Assembly (NCBI RefSeq): GCF_900637195.1
Contig: NZ_LR134356.1
Span: 2,480,001 to 2,544,000, forward strand
Length of the DNA: 64,000 nt
Source of the DNA: Mycolicibacterium aurum
GTDB lineage: Bacteria > Actinomycetota > Actinomycetes > Mycobacteriales > Mycobacteriaceae
Direction of reading: 5' to 3'
How positions within the stretch are numbered: position 1 is the first letter of the stretch; the number at the start of each line of letters is the position of its first letter. Made by a program: the position numbers and the translations under genes. This document shows, piece after piece, positions 7,866 through 17,965 of the stretch. Under the pieces are notes generated by a model, which was given only the letters and a program-made list of their open reading frames with translations, searched no databases and was not told the origin of the DNA.

Positions 7866-8450
7866 GTGCGGGTGATGGGAGTCGACCCGGGGCTGACGAG
7901 ATGCGGGCTGTCGGTCATCGAGAGTGGGCGCGGGCGTCAGGTCACGGCGCTCGACGTCGACGTGGTGCGAACCCCCGCCGACCATCCGCTGGCACACCGA
8001 TTGCTTGCGATCAGCAACGCCGTCGAACACTGGCTGGACACTCACCGGCCCGACGTCCTGGCCATCGAGCGGGTGTTCTCCAATCAGAACGCCAACACCG
8101 CCATGGGAACCGCTCAAGCCGGCGGGGTCATCGCGCTGGCCGCCGCGCGCCGCGACATCGACGTCCACTTCCACACTCCCAGTGAGGTCAAGGCGGCCGT
8201 CACCGGCAACGGCCGCGCGGACAAGGCGCAGGTCACCGAGATGGTAACCAGAATCCTTGCGCTGCAACAGAAACCGACGCCAGCCGACGCCGCGGACGCG
8301 CTTGCCCTTGCGATCTGCCACTGCTGGCGCGCGCCGATGATCGCGCGCATGGCCGACGCGGAGGCGATGGCCGCCGAACAGCGCCGCAAGTACCAGGCCA
8401 CCCTCAAGGCCAAGGCGAAGGCCACCCGGATGTCGCGGAGCGCGCCATGA
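7866..8450 (+). CDS. ruvC: Crossover junction endodeoxyribonuclease RuvC
   Basis: This 194-residue Holliday-junction resolvase makes symmetric nicks at four-way junctions during recombinational repair, working with RuvAB. The acidic active site is complete: Asp7 in [10 protein letters not shown], Glu68 in LAIERVF, and Asp141/Asp144 in [14 protein letters not shown] 7866 is preferred because MGVDPG must lie at the N-terminus. The open frame upstream overlaps the LexA box. It is the first gene of ruvCAB; its stop overlaps the ruvA start by 4 bases (ATGA). Confidence 0.97.
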   Translation: MRVMGVDPGLTRCGLSVIESGRGRQVTALDVDVVRTPADHPLAHRLLAISNAVEHWLDTHRPDVLAIERVFSNQNANTAMGTAQAGGVIALAAARRDIDVHFHTPSEVKAAVTGNGRADKAQVTEMVTRILALQQKPTPADAADALALAICHCWRAPMIARMADAEAMAAEQRRKYQATLKAKAKATRMSRSAP

Positions 8451-9037
8451 TCGCCTCGGTGCGGGGCGAGGTCCTCGACATCGCACTCGACCACGTCGTC
8501 ATCGAGGCGGCCGGAGTGGGCTACAAGGTGATGGCCACCCCGGCGACGCTGGCCACCCTGCGCCGGGGCGCCGAGGCCAGGCTGATCACCGCCATGATCG
8601 TGCGGGAAGACTCGCAGACGCTGTACGGCTTCGCCGACGCCGACGCCCGCAACCTCTTCCTCACCCTGCTGGGCGTGTCCGGCATCGGGCCGAGCATCGC
8701 ACTCGGCGCACTGGCGATCTACGACGGCCCGTCCCTGCGGCAGGCGATCGGTGACGGTGACGTTGCCGCACTGACCCGAATCCCCAAGGTGGGCAAGAAA
8801 ACCGCCGAACTGCTCGTGCTGACACTGCGTGACAAGGTGGGTTCCTCCGGCTCCTCGCCCGGCCTCGCCGCGGCGGGCGGCCACGGCATCCGTGGACCGG
8901 TGGTCGAGGCTCTCGTCGGGCTCGGGTTCGCGCTCAAGCAGGCCGAGGAGGCCACCGACAAGGTCATGGCCAACGATCCGGAGGCCACCACGTCCAGTGC
9001 GCTGCGCGCGGCGCTGTCGATGTTGGGCAGGAAGTAA
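8447..9037 (+). CDS. ruvA: Holliday junction DNA-binding protein RuvA
   Basis: This 196-residue tetramer-forming protein binds four-way junctions and loads RuvB for branch migration. Domain I is an OB fold (residues 1-62, [20 protein letters not shown]). Domain II has two helix-hairpin-helix motifs: [16 protein letters not shown] and [18 protein letters not shown] flexible linker with GSSGSSPG leads to the C-terminal domain III that contacts RuvB. Length is normal. It overlaps ruvC by 4 bases, and ruvB begins 2 bases after its stop. Confidence 0.97.
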   Translation: MIASVRGEVLDIALDHVVIEAAGVGYKVMATPATLATLRRGAEARLITAMIVREDSQTLYGFADADARNLFLTLLGVSGIGPSIALGALAIYDGPSLRQAIGDGDVAALTRIPKVGKKTAELLVLTLRDKVGSSGSSPGLAAAGGHGIRGPVVEALVGLGFALKQAEEATDKVMANDPEATTSSALRAALSMLGRK

Positions 9038-9038
9038 G

Positions 9039-10109
9039 GTGGGCCGCTTCCAGGAAGGCCCGGAGGGCGAGCCCGACGACGATCGGGAGATGTCACCGGC
9101 CCTGACGGTCGGCGAGGGCGACATCGACGCCAGCCTGCGCCCGCGGTCACTGGGGGAGTTCATCGGTCAGCCGCGGGTGCGTGAGCAACTGCAGCTGGTC
9201 CTTGAGGGTGCCAAGAACCGGGGCGGCACCCCGGACCACATCCTGCTGTCGGGGCCGCCCGGTCTGGGCAAGACGTCGCTGGCGATGATCATCGCTGCGG
9301 AACTCGGCACGTCGCTGCGTGTCACGTCGGGTCCGGCGCTGGAACGCGCCGGTGATCTGGCGGCCATGCTGTCCAACCTCGTCGAGCACGACGTGCTGTT
9401 CATCGACGAGATCCACCGGATCGCGAGACCGGCCGAGGAGATGCTGTACCTCGCGATGGAGGACTTCCGCGTGGACGTCGTCGTCGGCAAAGGCCCTGGC
9501 GCAACGTCGATTCCGCTGGAGGTCGCGCCCTTCACCCTCGTCGGAGCGACCACCCGCTCCGGTGCCCTGACCGGTCCGCTGCGCGACCGCTTCGGGTTCA
9601 CCGCCCACATGGACTTCTATGAACCCGCCGAGCTGGAGCGTGTGCTGACCCGCTCCGCGGGAATCCTCGGAATCGAATTGGGCACCGAGGCAGGCAGCGA
9701 GATCGCCCGCAGATCCCGCGGCACCCCCCGCATCGCCAACCGGTTGCTGCGCCGCGTACGGGATTACGCCGAGGTGCGGGCCGACGGCGTGATCACCCGC
9801 GACATCGCGAAGTACGCCCTGGAGGTCTACGACGTCGACGAGCTGGGGCTGGACCGGCTGGACCGGGCGGTGCTCTCGGCGCTGACCCGCAGCTTCGGCG
9901 GGGGACCGGTCGGGGTGTCGACGCTGGCGGTCGCGGTCGGCGAGGAAGCCACCACCGTCGAGGAGGTGTGCGAACCGTTCCTGGTGCGCGCCGGGATGAT
10001 CGCACGGACCCCGCGCGGTCGCGTCGCCACCGCACAGGCGTGGACCCATCTGGGGATGACGCCGCCCGCCGGGGCCGTCGGCCTCGGCCAGGTCGGGCTG
10101 TTCGACTGA
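9039..10109 (+). CDS. ruvB: Holliday junction branch migration ATPase RuvB
   Basis: This 356-residue AAA+ hexameric motor drives branch migration of junctions bound by RuvA. Visible parts are the Walker [10 protein letters not shown], Walker B LFIDEIHR, sensor-1 [18 protein letters not shown] and the arginine-rich sensor-2 [16 protein letters not shown]. The C-terminal winged helix ends in [20 protein letters not shown] 9039 gives about 12 residues more than the M. tuberculosis protein. A later methionine at [13 protein letters not shown] is an alternative start. Last gene of the SOS operon. Confidence 0.96.
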   Translation: MGRFQEGPEGEPDDDREMSPALTVGEGDIDASLRPRSLGEFIGQPRVREQLQLVLEGAKNRGGTPDHILLSGPPGLGKTSLAMIIAAELGTSLRVTSGPALERAGDLAAMLSNLVEHDVLFIDEIHRIARPAEEMLYLAMEDFRVDVVVGKGPGATSIPLEVAPFTLVGATTRSGALTGPLRDRFGFTAHMDFYEPAELERVLTRSAGILGIELGTEAGSEIARRSRGTPRIANRLLRRVRDYAEVRADGVITRDIAKYALEVYDVDELGLDRLDRAVLSALTRSFGGGPVGVSTLAVAVGEEATTVEEVCEPFLVRAGMIARTPRGRVATAQAWTHLGMTPPAGAVGLGQVGLFD

Positions 10110-10123
10110 CGGAAGGTGATCTC

Positions 10124-10510
10124 GTGGTGATCGCAGGCATGATCGTGGCGGTGCTCGCTGCCGTGCTGCACGGCTACATCTTCGTCATGGAGTCCTTCAC
10201 CTGGACCTCCGCTCGCACCCGGGCGGTGTTCGGCACCACCGAAGAGGAGGCGCAGACCACGAAGCTTCTGGCGTTCAACCAGGGTTTCTACAACCTGTTC
10301 CTCGCGGTGGTGACGGTCGTCGGGGTGGTGATGTCGTTCACCGGCGCCACGGCTGTCGGTGCGGCTCTGGTGTTCGCCGGGGTGGGGTCGATGCTGGCCG
10401 CTGCCGCCGTCCTGCTGGTCTCGGCGCCGGACAAGGCCCGCGCCGCCGTCACCCAGGGGTTGTTGCCGTTGGTGGCGGTGGTGCTTCTCGTGGTGGGGCT
10501 GGTGCGGTAA
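10124..10510 (+). CDS. DUF1304-family membrane protein
   Basis: This 128-residue inner-membrane protein has four predicted transmembrane helices. The family signature includes the N-terminal helix with LHGYIFVMESFTW and LAFNQGFYNLFLA before the second helix. The GTG at 10124 follows a GGAAGG ribosome-binding site. It starts 14 bases after ruvB and may be co-transcribed with the repair operon, though no functional link is known. The biochemical role of DUF1304 is unknown. Confidence 0.8.
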   Translation: MVIAGMIVAVLAAVLHGYIFVMESFTWTSARTRAVFGTTEEEAQTTKLLAFNQGFYNLFLAVVTVVGVVMSFTGATAVGAALVFAGVGSMLAAAAVLLVSAPDKARAAVTQGLLPLVAVVLLVVGLVR

Positions 10511-10521
10511 GTGGTGCGAGA

Positions 10522-11679
10522 TCAGACCGCGGGTTCACCGGCCCGACGGACCTGATTCCCGCCGGATCGCTTCGCGTCGTACATCGCGATGTCGGCAGCT
10601 TCCACCAGTTCGGTGAGCAGCTCGCGGGTGTCCGACCGAACGTCGAACCGGCGGCACGCCACCCCGACGCTCGCCGTGATGTCCCACGCCGTCGAGGCAA
10701 TCGCCAGGCGCAGCCGCTCGGCCAGCGCATCGGCGTCGTCGTGTCCGGTCGCCTCGGCTATCAGGAACTCTTCGCCGCCGATCCTGGCGACGACGGCGTC
10801 GCTGCGGGTGGCCTGCCGCAGGCTTGCGCCCACCGCCGCGAGCAGGCGGTCGCCGGTGGCGTGCCCGTGCGTGTCGTTGATCACCTTGAAGCGATCCAGA
10901 TCGATCATCGCGACGCTCAGATAGGAGTGCCCGCGACCCGGTGATGCGCTGATCAGCTCCCGCACCGACCGGTAGAAGCCACGCCGGTTCCGGAGCCCGG
11001 TCAGAGCGTCGGTGTGCGATTGCGACGCGTCGATGCCGAGTAGGTGAACCAGCACCTGCGCGGAGAACGGCACGGCGAGCACACCCACACCGATCATCAG
11101 GAAGGCGACCGTGGCCAGGTAGGCGTCGCCGCCGCGGGCGATCTGCACGGTGCACGTGATGGCCACACCCGCCGCGGTGAGCAGCACCATCAGCAGATAG
11201 CGGCCGGAGTGGAAGAAGGCGACGTAGCCGGCAAGCGCTGCGAAGGCCAGGCAGCCCAGCAGACCCGTCAGCGGATCCGGCCACGCCAGGGTGACCGCGG
11301 CGATGCTGATGTCGGACAGGATCGCGAACGTGAGGGACTGCCGGCCGGAGGGCCAGCGCGTGAACCACACGGAAGCCATCACGGCGCAGAGGACCACCAC
11401 CACGACGCTGACCGCCTGACCCGCCCTCGTGTTCGGGCCCGCAGGGCTGAGCAACATCAGCGCGGGCACCGCCCCGAGTACGACGACGATGAGGCCCATC
11501 ATCTTGCGGGTGAACCCGCGGGCATGACGAGACACCAGGTAGCCGGACAACCAGTGGTAATGGTCGGGCTGACCCCACCACTGGCGAATCAGGCGCACCT
11601 GCTGATCGTAATGAGTGACTCGTCGCACGCGCGGCCAGGTTTCCGGCACCGGCTCGCGCGGGCCGTAGGTGTCCCGCAC
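10522..11679 (-). CDS. Membrane-bound diguanylate cyclase (GGDEF domain)
   Basis: This 385-residue protein should make cyclic di-GMP from two GTP. The N-terminal half (about residues 45-205) contains five or six transmembrane helices forming an uncharacterised sensor. The C-terminal GGDEF domain (about 215-380) has HTDALTGLRNRRGF, MIDLDRFKVINDTHGHATGD and an intact active-site loop RIGGEEF. The canonical RxxD product-inhibition site, expected five residues before GGEEF, is not in register: the sequence is RSDAVVARIGGEEF. Start is GTG at 11679. It converges with the DUF1304 gene (11 bases apart). No EAL domain is fused. Confidence 0.9.
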   Translation of the reverse strand: MRDTYGPREPVPETWPRVRRVTHYDQQVRLIRQWWGQPDHYHWLSGYLVSRHARGFTRKMMGLIVVVLGAVPALMLLSPAGPNTRAGQAVSVVVVVLCAVMASVWFTRWPSGRQSLTFAILSDISIAAVTLAWPDPLTGLLGCLAFAALAGYVAFFHSGRYLLMVLLTAAGVAITCTVQIARGGDAYLATVAFLMIGVGVLAVPFSAQVLVHLLGIDASQSHTDALTGLRNRRGFYRSVRELISASPGRGHSYLSVAMIDLDRFKVINDTHGHATGDRLLAAVGASLRQATRSDAVVARIGGEEFLIAEATGHDDADALAERLRLAIASTAWDITASVGVACRRFDVRSDTRELLTELVEAADIAMYDAKRSGGNQVRRAGEPAV

Positions 11680-11732
11680 CGGTTACCGCCCACCGCGTCT
11701 GGGTACTCGCTGCGCACCATCTAGGAGGAACC

Positions 11733-12410
11733 ATGGTTGACACACCTGCCCGGGGACGCCGCGGCGCGATGCAGATCCCGCGGAGCCGAGGCGCGGTCAG
11801 CGGTCTGCTGATCGTGGCGCTGGGCGCCTGGGGCGCACTGGCACCCTTCATCGGCCCGCTGTTCGATTTCGCGTTCAGTCCCGACGAGCCGTGGGCGTGG
11901 ACGTCGGGCCGGGGTTGGTTGCAGGTGCTGCCCGGGGTGGTCGCGGTGGTCGGCGGTCTGCTGATGTTCGCCTCGCGCAACCGCGCCACGGCGATGCTCG
12001 GCAGCTGGCTGGCCGTCGCCGCGGGTGCGTGGTTCGTGGTCGGACGCGCGGCGGCCGGCCCACTGGGCCTCGGCGACGCCGGAGAACCCGTTGCCGCCAA
12101 CGAGGCCCAGCGGGTGTGGCTGGAGCTCACCTACTTCTCCGGATTGGGCGCGCTGATCATCTTCCTCGCCGCGCTGGCGGTCGGGCGGTTGTCCGTGCGC
12201 ACCGCCCGCGACATCGCCTACCGCGACGCCCGAGCCGACGCGGTCGAGCCGGTCACCGCGCCGTACCAGCACACCGGGGCCCCGGGCACCGGACCGCTGG
12301 CGACGGGACCCGTGCCGGTTCAGCCGGACGCGGTGACCGGACCGGAGGAGCGCCGGTCCGGCCTCTTCGGCAGGCGGAAACGGCGCCTCCGGGACAAGAT
12401 GCCGACCTAG
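11733..12410 (+). CDS. Mycobacterial four-TM membrane protein of unknown function
   Basis: This 225-residue protein has four hydrophobic helices, about residues 22-42, 64-82, 86-106 and 134-153. A cytoplasmic Pro/Gly/Thr-rich tail follows, ending in the basic stretch [13 protein letters not shown]. Residues [20 protein letters not shown] and the Trp/Arg pattern recall SPW-like small membrane proteins, but I do not claim a family. A strong GGAGG site precedes ATG 11733. Its stop TAG and the stop of the carboxylic acid reductase share the 4-base CTAG at 12407-12410. Confidence 0.7.
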   Translation: MVDTPARGRRGAMQIPRSRGAVSGLLIVALGAWGALAPFIGPLFDFAFSPDEPWAWTSGRGWLQVLPGVVAVVGGLLMFASRNRATAMLGSWLAVAAGAWFVVGRAAAGPLGLGDAGEPVAANEAQRVWLELTYFSGLGALIIFLAALAVGRLSVRTARDIAYRDARADAVEPVTAPYQHTGAPGTGPLATGPVPVQPDAVTGPEERRSGLFGRRKRRLRDKMPT

Positions 12411-15400
12411 AGCAGACCCAGCTGCTCCAAGTCGGTCACGTACTTGACGATGACCGGCGGCGTGATGTGGGGAATGTCCTTGTCCGGCCCGATCTTTGCG
12501 TTCTGCACTGCGGTGCGGAAGTGATCCGTCGGCGCCAGTGACCCGCGCAACGGAATCTCCGGCTGCTGGTAGTTGTGCAGCAGAGGCAGCAGTGACGCCT
12601 GCCGTTGCCGTTCCGGCAGGGCGTTGATCGCAGTGGTGAACCGCTGCAGCCACGCCGGATAGTCGCCCACCCGACGCACCGGGTAGCCGGCGGAGATCAG
12701 CCAGTCGACGAATTCGTCGAGGCCGATGCCGTCGTCATACGGATTCATCACGTGGTACGTCTCGAATCCGGTGGCCGAATCGCCGTGCACGTGAGCGCCG
12801 AGTGTGGAGATCGCGTCCGCGATGAACTCCACCGGCAGACCGTCGTAGTGGGCGCGCGGGCGGTTGCCGTCCGGCTCCGGCTGGTAGAACGAGTCCGGCG
12901 CCACGCCGGTCGCCACCAGGCTCAGCATCAGCCGGGTGAACATATCGGGCAGGTTCAGCTGTCCCGAGTACGTGGTGTCGGCCAGGATCATGTCGCACCG
13001 GAACACCGCGACGGGAAGACCAGACAGCTCGTGGGCCTCGCGCAGCAGCACCTCACCGGCCCACTTGCTGTTGCCGTAGCCGTTGGCGTAACTGTCGTCG
13101 ACGGAGCGCGTCGCGCTGATGGCGCGGATGTCGGCGTCCTCGGTGAAGCTGCCCGGTGCGATGCCGGCACCGACACCGATCGTCGACACGTACACGAACG
13201 GCTTGAGCCTGGTGGTCAGCGCGACGCGGATCAGCTCCGCGGTCCCCAGCGCGTTCGGGCCGAACAGCTGGCTGTAGGGCAGGACGTGGTTGACGAGGGC
13301 GGCGGGATCGACGATCAGGTCCACGCTGTCTGCGAGCCGCTGCCAGGTCTGCGGATCAAGCCCGAGATCGGGTTCGCCCTTGTCGCCCGCGATCACCTCG
13401 AGGTGATCGGCAGCCAGTCGCCGGTAGTGCTCCAGCAGCGTGGGGTCGCCGGTGTCGAATGTGCTGTCCAGCCGTGCCCGGGCCGCAGCATCGTCTTTCG
13501 CGCGGACCAGGCAGATCAGCGTCCCGCCGACCATCGACAACCGCTCCAGCCACTCCAGCGCGAGATAGCGCCCGAGGAAGCCGGTCGCGCCCGTCAGCAG
13601 AACGGTACGCACCTCGGTGCTGGGGCCGGGCAGCGTGGAGGCCGCAGCGAGGGTCGCGGGATCGATGAACTTGTCCAGCGTCAGGTCGCGGGCATGCACC
13701 TGGGTGGCGTCACGTCCGTGAACAGAGGCGAAAGTGGGCCTCCCGGAGCTGTTCTCGCGCTCTGCGTCGATGTATGCGGCCAGGGCCCGCAGGTCGTTGG
13801 CCGGGGACACGATCACGCCCACGGGCACATCCACCTCGAAGATGTCATGCAGGAGGTTGGCAAACGTCAACGCGGACAACGAGTCACCGCCGAGGTCGGT
13901 GAAGTGGGCATCGGGTGCCACGTCGCCGGCATCGGTGCCCAGCAGGGCGCCGGCGGCACGGCCGACGGTTTCCAGTGCGGGACGGTCCGACCCGCCCAGC
14001 CGCAACGCCCGCAACTCGTCGGCCTGGCTGTCGGCCAACTCGGCGTACCGAGCCTCGAGGCGGTCGGCGTAGTGCTCTTTGAGCTTGGGCCGGGCGAGCT
14101 TGCGGATTCCGGTCAGCAGCCCGTTCTCCAGCGTGAAGGGGGTCGTCTCGATCAGGAAGTCGCGGGGGATCTCATAGGACTGCAGTCCCGCGGCTTTCGC
14201 GACGTCCTGAAGGGAATCGGCGATCTGGGATTTCACGTCGGCACGTGCCAGCGCCTCCTCGGTGGGCACGATCACGGCCAACAGGTAGGGCCTGGCACTG
14301 TTGCCGTAGACGTAGATCTGGCGGATCAGCGGGCTGTCACCGAACACCGCTTCGAGCTTGGAGACGGTCACGAACTCACCCTGGGACAGCTTCAGCACGT
14401 TGTTGCGACGGTCCAGGTAGACCAGCTCGTCGGGTGCTGTCTCGGCGACCACGTCACCGGTGCGGTAGTAGCCGTCCTCGTCGAACATCTCGGCGGTGAT
14501 GTCGGGCCGCTTGTAGTAGCCGGGAAACAGGCTGTCGGACTTGACGAGAAGCTCACCACGAGGATGTGGGCGGTCGGTGTGGAAGTACCCGAGGTCCGGG
14601 ACGTCGACGATCTTGTAGTCGATGACGGGTGGCCGCTGCACATGACCGTCGACGAACACCGCGCCGGCTTCGGTCGATCCGTATCCGTCGATCAGATGAA
14701 GGTCGAGGAAGTTCTCCACGAACCTGCGCATCTCGGGCGACAGTGGCGCCGAGCCGGTCATCGCCATCACATACCGGCCGCCCAGCAGCTGGCGCCGGAG
14801 GTCGGCGAACACCTCGGCTTCGTGGTCGGGCCGGCGATCGAGTTCCTTGGCGACCTCGGCGAAGATGGTGTCCCAGATCCTCGGGACGAACGACAGCTGA
14901 GTCGGCCGCACCAGCGCGAGGTCCTCCAGGAAGGTCGAAAGATCGCTTCGCGCAGCGAAGTACGCGGTGCCGCCGGAGCCGAGCGTGCCGTAGAGCAGCA
15001 TGCGGCCCATCACGTGGCTCATCGGCATGAAGTTCAGTGTGATCGACGGCCGGGCGCCCACGTCGCCCCAGCTGGCGCGCGCCGACGGCCGCCACGCGTT
15101 GGCCACCAGACGTTCGGTGTACATGGCACCCTTCGGGGCGCCGGTGCTGCCCGAGGTGTAGATCAGCATCATCAGCGGATCGTCCTCGCCGGTGGTGAAC
15201 GGTTGCGCCACAGGCGATGCGGTGCCGCGCTCGAGGACGTCCTGCAGTGTGTCGAGGCTGATGGCAGTGCCTGCGTCGGACAGCCGGGCACGCGCGGCCG
15301 CGAGCGCCTCGGCGTGATCGTCGACTTCGGGCAGGTAGTCGAACACGATCAGCTGTGTCACCGAGGGCGCTGCCAGCGCCAGGTCGACCGCATCGGTGAG

Positions 15401-15901
15401 GTAGTCGACAGCGGAGGCGATCACGCCGGGTTCTGTCTCGGTGATGATCGGCCGCAGCGTGGCCACGGGCGCCGCGGTCTGCAGAGGGACCGACACGGCG
15501 CCGCGCATGACGAGGGCAAGGTCAACCGTGGCGTAGTCGACACTGGTGAACCCGAGCACTGCGACACGATCGCCGGGATGAACGTGGGGCAGGGCGCCGA
15601 CGACTGCGCGGATACGGCGCGACAGCTCCGCGTAGGTGAAGGTCTCGAACTCGGACAGCAGTTCTGCGGATGTGCGTCCGGTCTGCGGGTCTTCGACGAA
15701 TGTCACGGCGCGGCGGCCGAGCGCGGGCCGTTGGGCGTAGCCGTCGAACACGGTCCGGATGATCTGTGGCAGTCGCGATCCGGCTGCGTCGATGGCGTCG
15801 GTGATGGCGGCGTCCGGCGCCGCCTCCGCGAACTGGTGATCGGTGGCGAACAATTCGGCGATGCGGCTCTCGAGCCGCTCCTCGCGGGTAGCAGTCGACA
15901 T
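12407..15901 (-). CDS. car: Carboxylic acid reductase (FadD9-type, adenylation-PCP-reductase)
   Basis: This 1164-residue multidomain enzyme reduces carboxylic acids to aldehydes with ATP and NADPH. The adenylation domain (about 1-640) has [15 protein letters not shown] near residue 250, [15 protein letters not shown] and the lysine-bearing [14 protein letters not shown]. The carrier domain has the phosphopantetheine serine in [11 protein letters not shown] near 672, so a PPTase is needed. The reductase domain begins near 765 with [18 protein letters not shown] and has the Tyr/Lys pair in YGNSKWAGE near 942. Length matches mycobacterial FadD9 (about 1168). ATG 15901 fits [10 protein letters not shown]. 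It neighbours gabT and an aldehyde dehydrogenase, which could use aldehydes or amines. Confidence 0.95.
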   Translation of the reverse strand: MSTATREERLESRIAELFATDHQFAEAAPDAAITDAIDAAGSRLPQIIRTVFDGYAQRPALGRRAVTFVEDPQTGRTSAELLSEFETFTYAELSRRIRAVVGALPHVHPGDRVAVLGFTSVDYATVDLALVMRGAVSVPLQTAAPVATLRPIITETEPGVIASAVDYLTDAVDLALAAPSVTQLIVFDYLPEVDDHAEALAAARARLSDAGTAISLDTLQDVLERGTASPVAQPFTTGEDDPLMMLIYTSGSTGAPKGAMYTERLVANAWRPSARASWGDVGARPSITLNFMPMSHVMGRMLLYGTLGSGGTAYFAARSDLSTFLEDLALVRPTQLSFVPRIWDTIFAEVAKELDRRPDHEAEVFADLRRQLLGGRYVMAMTGSAPLSPEMRRFVENFLDLHLIDGYGSTEAGAVFVDGHVQRPPVIDYKIVDVPDLGYFHTDRPHPRGELLVKSDSLFPGYYKRPDITAEMFDEDGYYRTGDVVAETAPDELVYLDRRNNVLKLSQGEFVTVSKLEAVFGDSPLIRQIYVYGNSARPYLLAVIVPTEEALARADVKSQIADSLQDVAKAAGLQSYEIPRDFLIETTPFTLENGLLTGIRKLARPKLKEHYADRLEARYAELADSQADELRALRLGGSDRPALETVGRAAGALLGTDAGDVAPDAHFTDLGGDSLSALTFANLLHDIFEVDVPVGVIVSPANDLRALAAYIDAERENSSGRPTFASVHGRDATQVHARDLTLDKFIDPATLAAASTLPGPSTEVRTVLLTGATGFLGRYLALEWLERLSMVGGTLICLVRAKDDAAARARLDSTFDTGDPTLLEHYRRLAADHLEVIAGDKGEPDLGLDPQTWQRLADSVDLIVDPAALVNHVLPYSQLFGPNALGTAELIRVALTTRLKPFVYVSTIGVGAGIAPGSFTEDADIRAISATRSVDDSYANGYGNSKWAGEVLLREAHELSGLPVAVFRCDMILADTTYSGQLNLPDMFTRLMLSLVATGVAPDSFYQPEPDGNRPRAHYDGLPVEFIADAISTLGAHVHGDSATGFETYHVMNPYDDGIGLDEFVDWLISAGYPVRRVGDYPAWLQRFTTAINALPERQRQASLLPLLHNYQQPEIPLRGSLAPTDHFRTAVQNAKIGPDKDIPHITPPVIVKYVTDLEQLGLL

Positions 15902-15936
15902 AACGCGTCCTAGAAACAAATCGTTGATACGGGGGG

Positions 15937-15981
15937 AGGCGCCACGTTGCGCCTGTCAAAAAACTACGTTAGTGAAACTAA
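15937..15981. promoter_or_regulatory. Inverted repeats in the carboxylic acid reductase promoter region
   Basis: Two symmetric elements lie upstream of the reductase ATG. AGGCGC-n6-GCGCCT occupies 15937-15954. TTAGTGAAACTAA, two perfect 5-base arms around GAA, occupies 15969-15981. Read toward the reductase, a TTGACA hexamer overlaps the first repeat. The 181-base gap 15902-16082 holds no gene. A TetR- or GntR-type repressor is plausible but none is adjacent. Confidence 0.4.
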
Positions 15982-16082
15982 ATGTATTCCGGAAAAGTGC
16001 CCGACGCGGCTGCGAAAGTGCTGTGAGTGCGCTGAGTCCTGCAGTGTGACTCACATCGGGGCATCGACGAGGCGAGCGTCAC

Positions 16083-16511
16083 ATGTCGCGAAAAGCCAAG
16101 GCCGACAAGACTGGTAGGACATCGACCAGGAGGCTCGACATCGCCACCACACCACTCGACACCACGACGGTCGACATCATCAGTGAGCTGTGCGACCGGT
16201 TCGGTGCCCACGGGCGAACTGCCTCGGGCGACATCGCCGGCGGCTATCGCGTCTCGGACGTCTGCGCGGCGCTGAAGGTGCCCGCGCAGGAGTGGCCGTT
16301 GTTCGCCCGCTGGGCAACGGATTTCCTGAACCCGGCGTCCTGGGAGCAGCTCTATGCCCATCTCGATGTGCTGATCGCCCAACGGTGCATCACACCCGGC
16401 AACGACCTGCTGTCCGAACTGATGCGACTGGAGGTCGACGGAGACGGCCTCACCGTCGACGACCTGCACACGATCGTCGCGGCCCTGCTCGCAGGTATCG
16501 ACGCCCGCTGA
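16083..16511 (+). CDS. Short cytochrome P450-like protein without heme-ligand region
   Basis: The 142 residues match the central part of a bacterial cytochrome P450, from the C/D-helix region to the start of the I helix. They include VPAQEWPLFARWATDFLNPA, DVLIAQRCITPGNDLLSEL and LTVDDLHTIVAALLAGIDAR. The oxygen-activating Thr of the I helix, the ExxR motif and the heme-ligand cysteine are all absent, so it cannot be a working P450. The N-terminus is basic and Thr-rich. It stops 1 base before the end of the convergent aldehyde dehydrogenase. It may be a gene relic or a retained non-catalytic domain. The frame is intact throughout. Confidence 0.6.
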   Translation: MSRKAKADKTGRTSTRRLDIATTPLDTTTVDIISELCDRFGAHGRTASGDIAGGYRVSDVCAALKVPAQEWPLFARWATDFLNPASWEQLYAHLDVLIAQRCITPGNDLLSELMRLEVDGDGLTVDDLHTIVAALLAGIDAR

Positions 16512-16512
16512 C

Positions 16513-17946
16513 TCAGCCGGTGTAGGCCATCACGTGTTTGATGCGCGTGTAGTCCTCCAGCCCGTACATCGACAGATCCTTGCCGTGTCCGGACGATTTG
16601 AATCCGCCGTGGGGCATCTCGGCGACCAGCGGGATATGGGTGTTGATCCACACGCAGCCGAAGTCCAGCGCATTGGACACCCGCAACGCCCGCGATACGT
16701 CCTTCGTCCACACCGATGACGCCAATCCGAACTCCACGCCGTTGGCCCAGCCGATCGCCTCGTCCTCATCGGCGAACGACTGCACGGTGATCACCGGGCC
16801 GAAGATCTCCTGCTGGATCAGTCGATCGTCCTGGCGAAGACCCCCGACGACCGTCGGCTCCACATAGAAACCCTTGTCGCCCTGCCGCTTACCGCCCACG
16901 GCGACAGTGGCGTGCGAGGGCATGTCGGCGAAAAACGACAGCACCCGCTCCATCTGGTTCACGTTGTTGACCGGCGGCACCCAGGCGTCCTCGTCATCGG
17001 CTGCGCGGCCGAACGTCGTCGTGGCTCCCTTAGCCCGTTCGGCCAGCGCTGCGGTCAGGTCCGCCTCGATCGACGCCGAGGCCAGCACCCGGGTGGCCGC
17101 CGTGCAGTCCTGTCCGGCGTTGAAGTACGCGGCGGTCGCGATGCCCTCGGCTGCGGCGGCGAGATCGGCGTCGTCGAACACGATCACCGGCGCCTTGCCA
17201 CCGAGCTCGAGGTGCGTGCGCTTGAGGTGGCCGCCCGCGCTGACCGCGACCGCCCTGCCCGCCGCCACGGACCCGGTGATCGCCACCATCTGCGGCGTCG
17301 GGTGGGCGACGAGACTCGCTCCGGTGACGCGGTCACCGGTGACCACGTTGAGCACACCGGCGGGGAGGTGTTTGGCCGCCAGCTCGGCCAGCATCACCGT
17401 CGTCACCGGGGTGGTGTCGCTGGGCTTGATCACGACGGTGTTGCCTGCCGCGATCGCAGGGCAGATCTTCCAGACCGCCATCATCATCGGGTAGTTCCAG
17501 GGCGCCACCTGACCGATCACCCCGACCGGCTCCCGCCGGATCCACGAGGTGTGGTCGGCCAGGTACTCACCGGCTGACTTGCCCTCCAGGATCCGTGCCG
17601 CGCCGGCGAAGAACCGGATCTGGTCGACCATCGGAGGGATCTCCTCGGCGCGGGTGATGTGGTTGGGCTTGCCGCAGTTGCGGCCCTCCGCGAGCACCAG
17701 GTCTTCGGCCGACTTCTCCACCTCGTCGGCGAAGTCGAGCAGCGCCTTCTGCCGCTGCGACGGCGTCGTCTTCTTCCACCCGGTGAAGGCCTTGGCGGCC
17801 GCGGCGTAGGCGTTGTCGATGTCCTGCTCGGTGGAGACGGGCGCGGTGCCGTACTGCTCTCCGGTGCTCGGGTCGACCAGCGGCATCGTCGCCCCACTGC
17901 TCGAGTCGACGAGTTCGCCTCCGATGAAGTTCTGCACGGTGGTCAT
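16513..17946 (-). CDS. NAD-dependent aldehyde dehydrogenase, gamma-aminobutyraldehyde dehydrogenase-like
   Basis: This 477-residue aldehyde dehydrogenase oxidises an aldehyde to its acid. The cofactor segment VIGQVAPWNYPMMMAVWKIC, the base glutamate in HLELGGKAPVIV and the nucleophile cysteine in FNAGQDCTAATRV are present. The C-terminal NTHIPLVAEMPHGGFKSSGH and GKDLSMYGLEDYTRIKHVM resemble PatD/YdcW aminobutyraldehyde dehydrogenases. It follows gabT by 19 bases on the same strand, so the pair could run 4-aminobutyraldehyde to GABA and GABA to succinate semialdehyde. Succinate-semialdehyde dehydrogenase activity is the main alternative. Confidence 0.88.
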   Translation of the reverse strand: MTTVQNFIGGELVDSSSGATMPLVDPSTGEQYGTAPVSTEQDIDNAYAAAAKAFTGWKKTTPSQRQKALLDFADEVEKSAEDLVLAEGRNCGKPNHITRAEEIPPMVDQIRFFAGAARILEGKSAGEYLADHTSWIRREPVGVIGQVAPWNYPMMMAVWKICPAIAAGNTVVIKPSDTTPVTTVMLAELAAKHLPAGVLNVVTGDRVTGASLVAHPTPQMVAITGSVAAGRAVAVSAGGHLKRTHLELGGKAPVIVFDDADLAAAAEGIATAAYFNAGQDCTAATRVLASASIEADLTAALAERAKGATTTFGRAADDEDAWVPPVNNVNQMERVLSFFADMPSHATVAVGGKRQGDKGFYVEPTVVGGLRQDDRLIQQEIFGPVITVQSFADEDEAIGWANGVEFGLASSVWTKDVSRALRVSNALDFGCVWINTHIPLVAEMPHGGFKSSGHGKDLSMYGLEDYTRIKHVMAYTG

Positions 17947-17965
17947 CTCGGCGAGCGCCCCCGGA

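Noticed and set aside
12605..15913. A 1102-codon open frame on the plus strand opposite the carboxylic acid reductase
   Set aside because: It is a shadow of the codon bias in a high-GC gene. Its product is rich in Arg, Gly, Val and His with no domain, while the minus strand encodes a complete three-domain enzyme.
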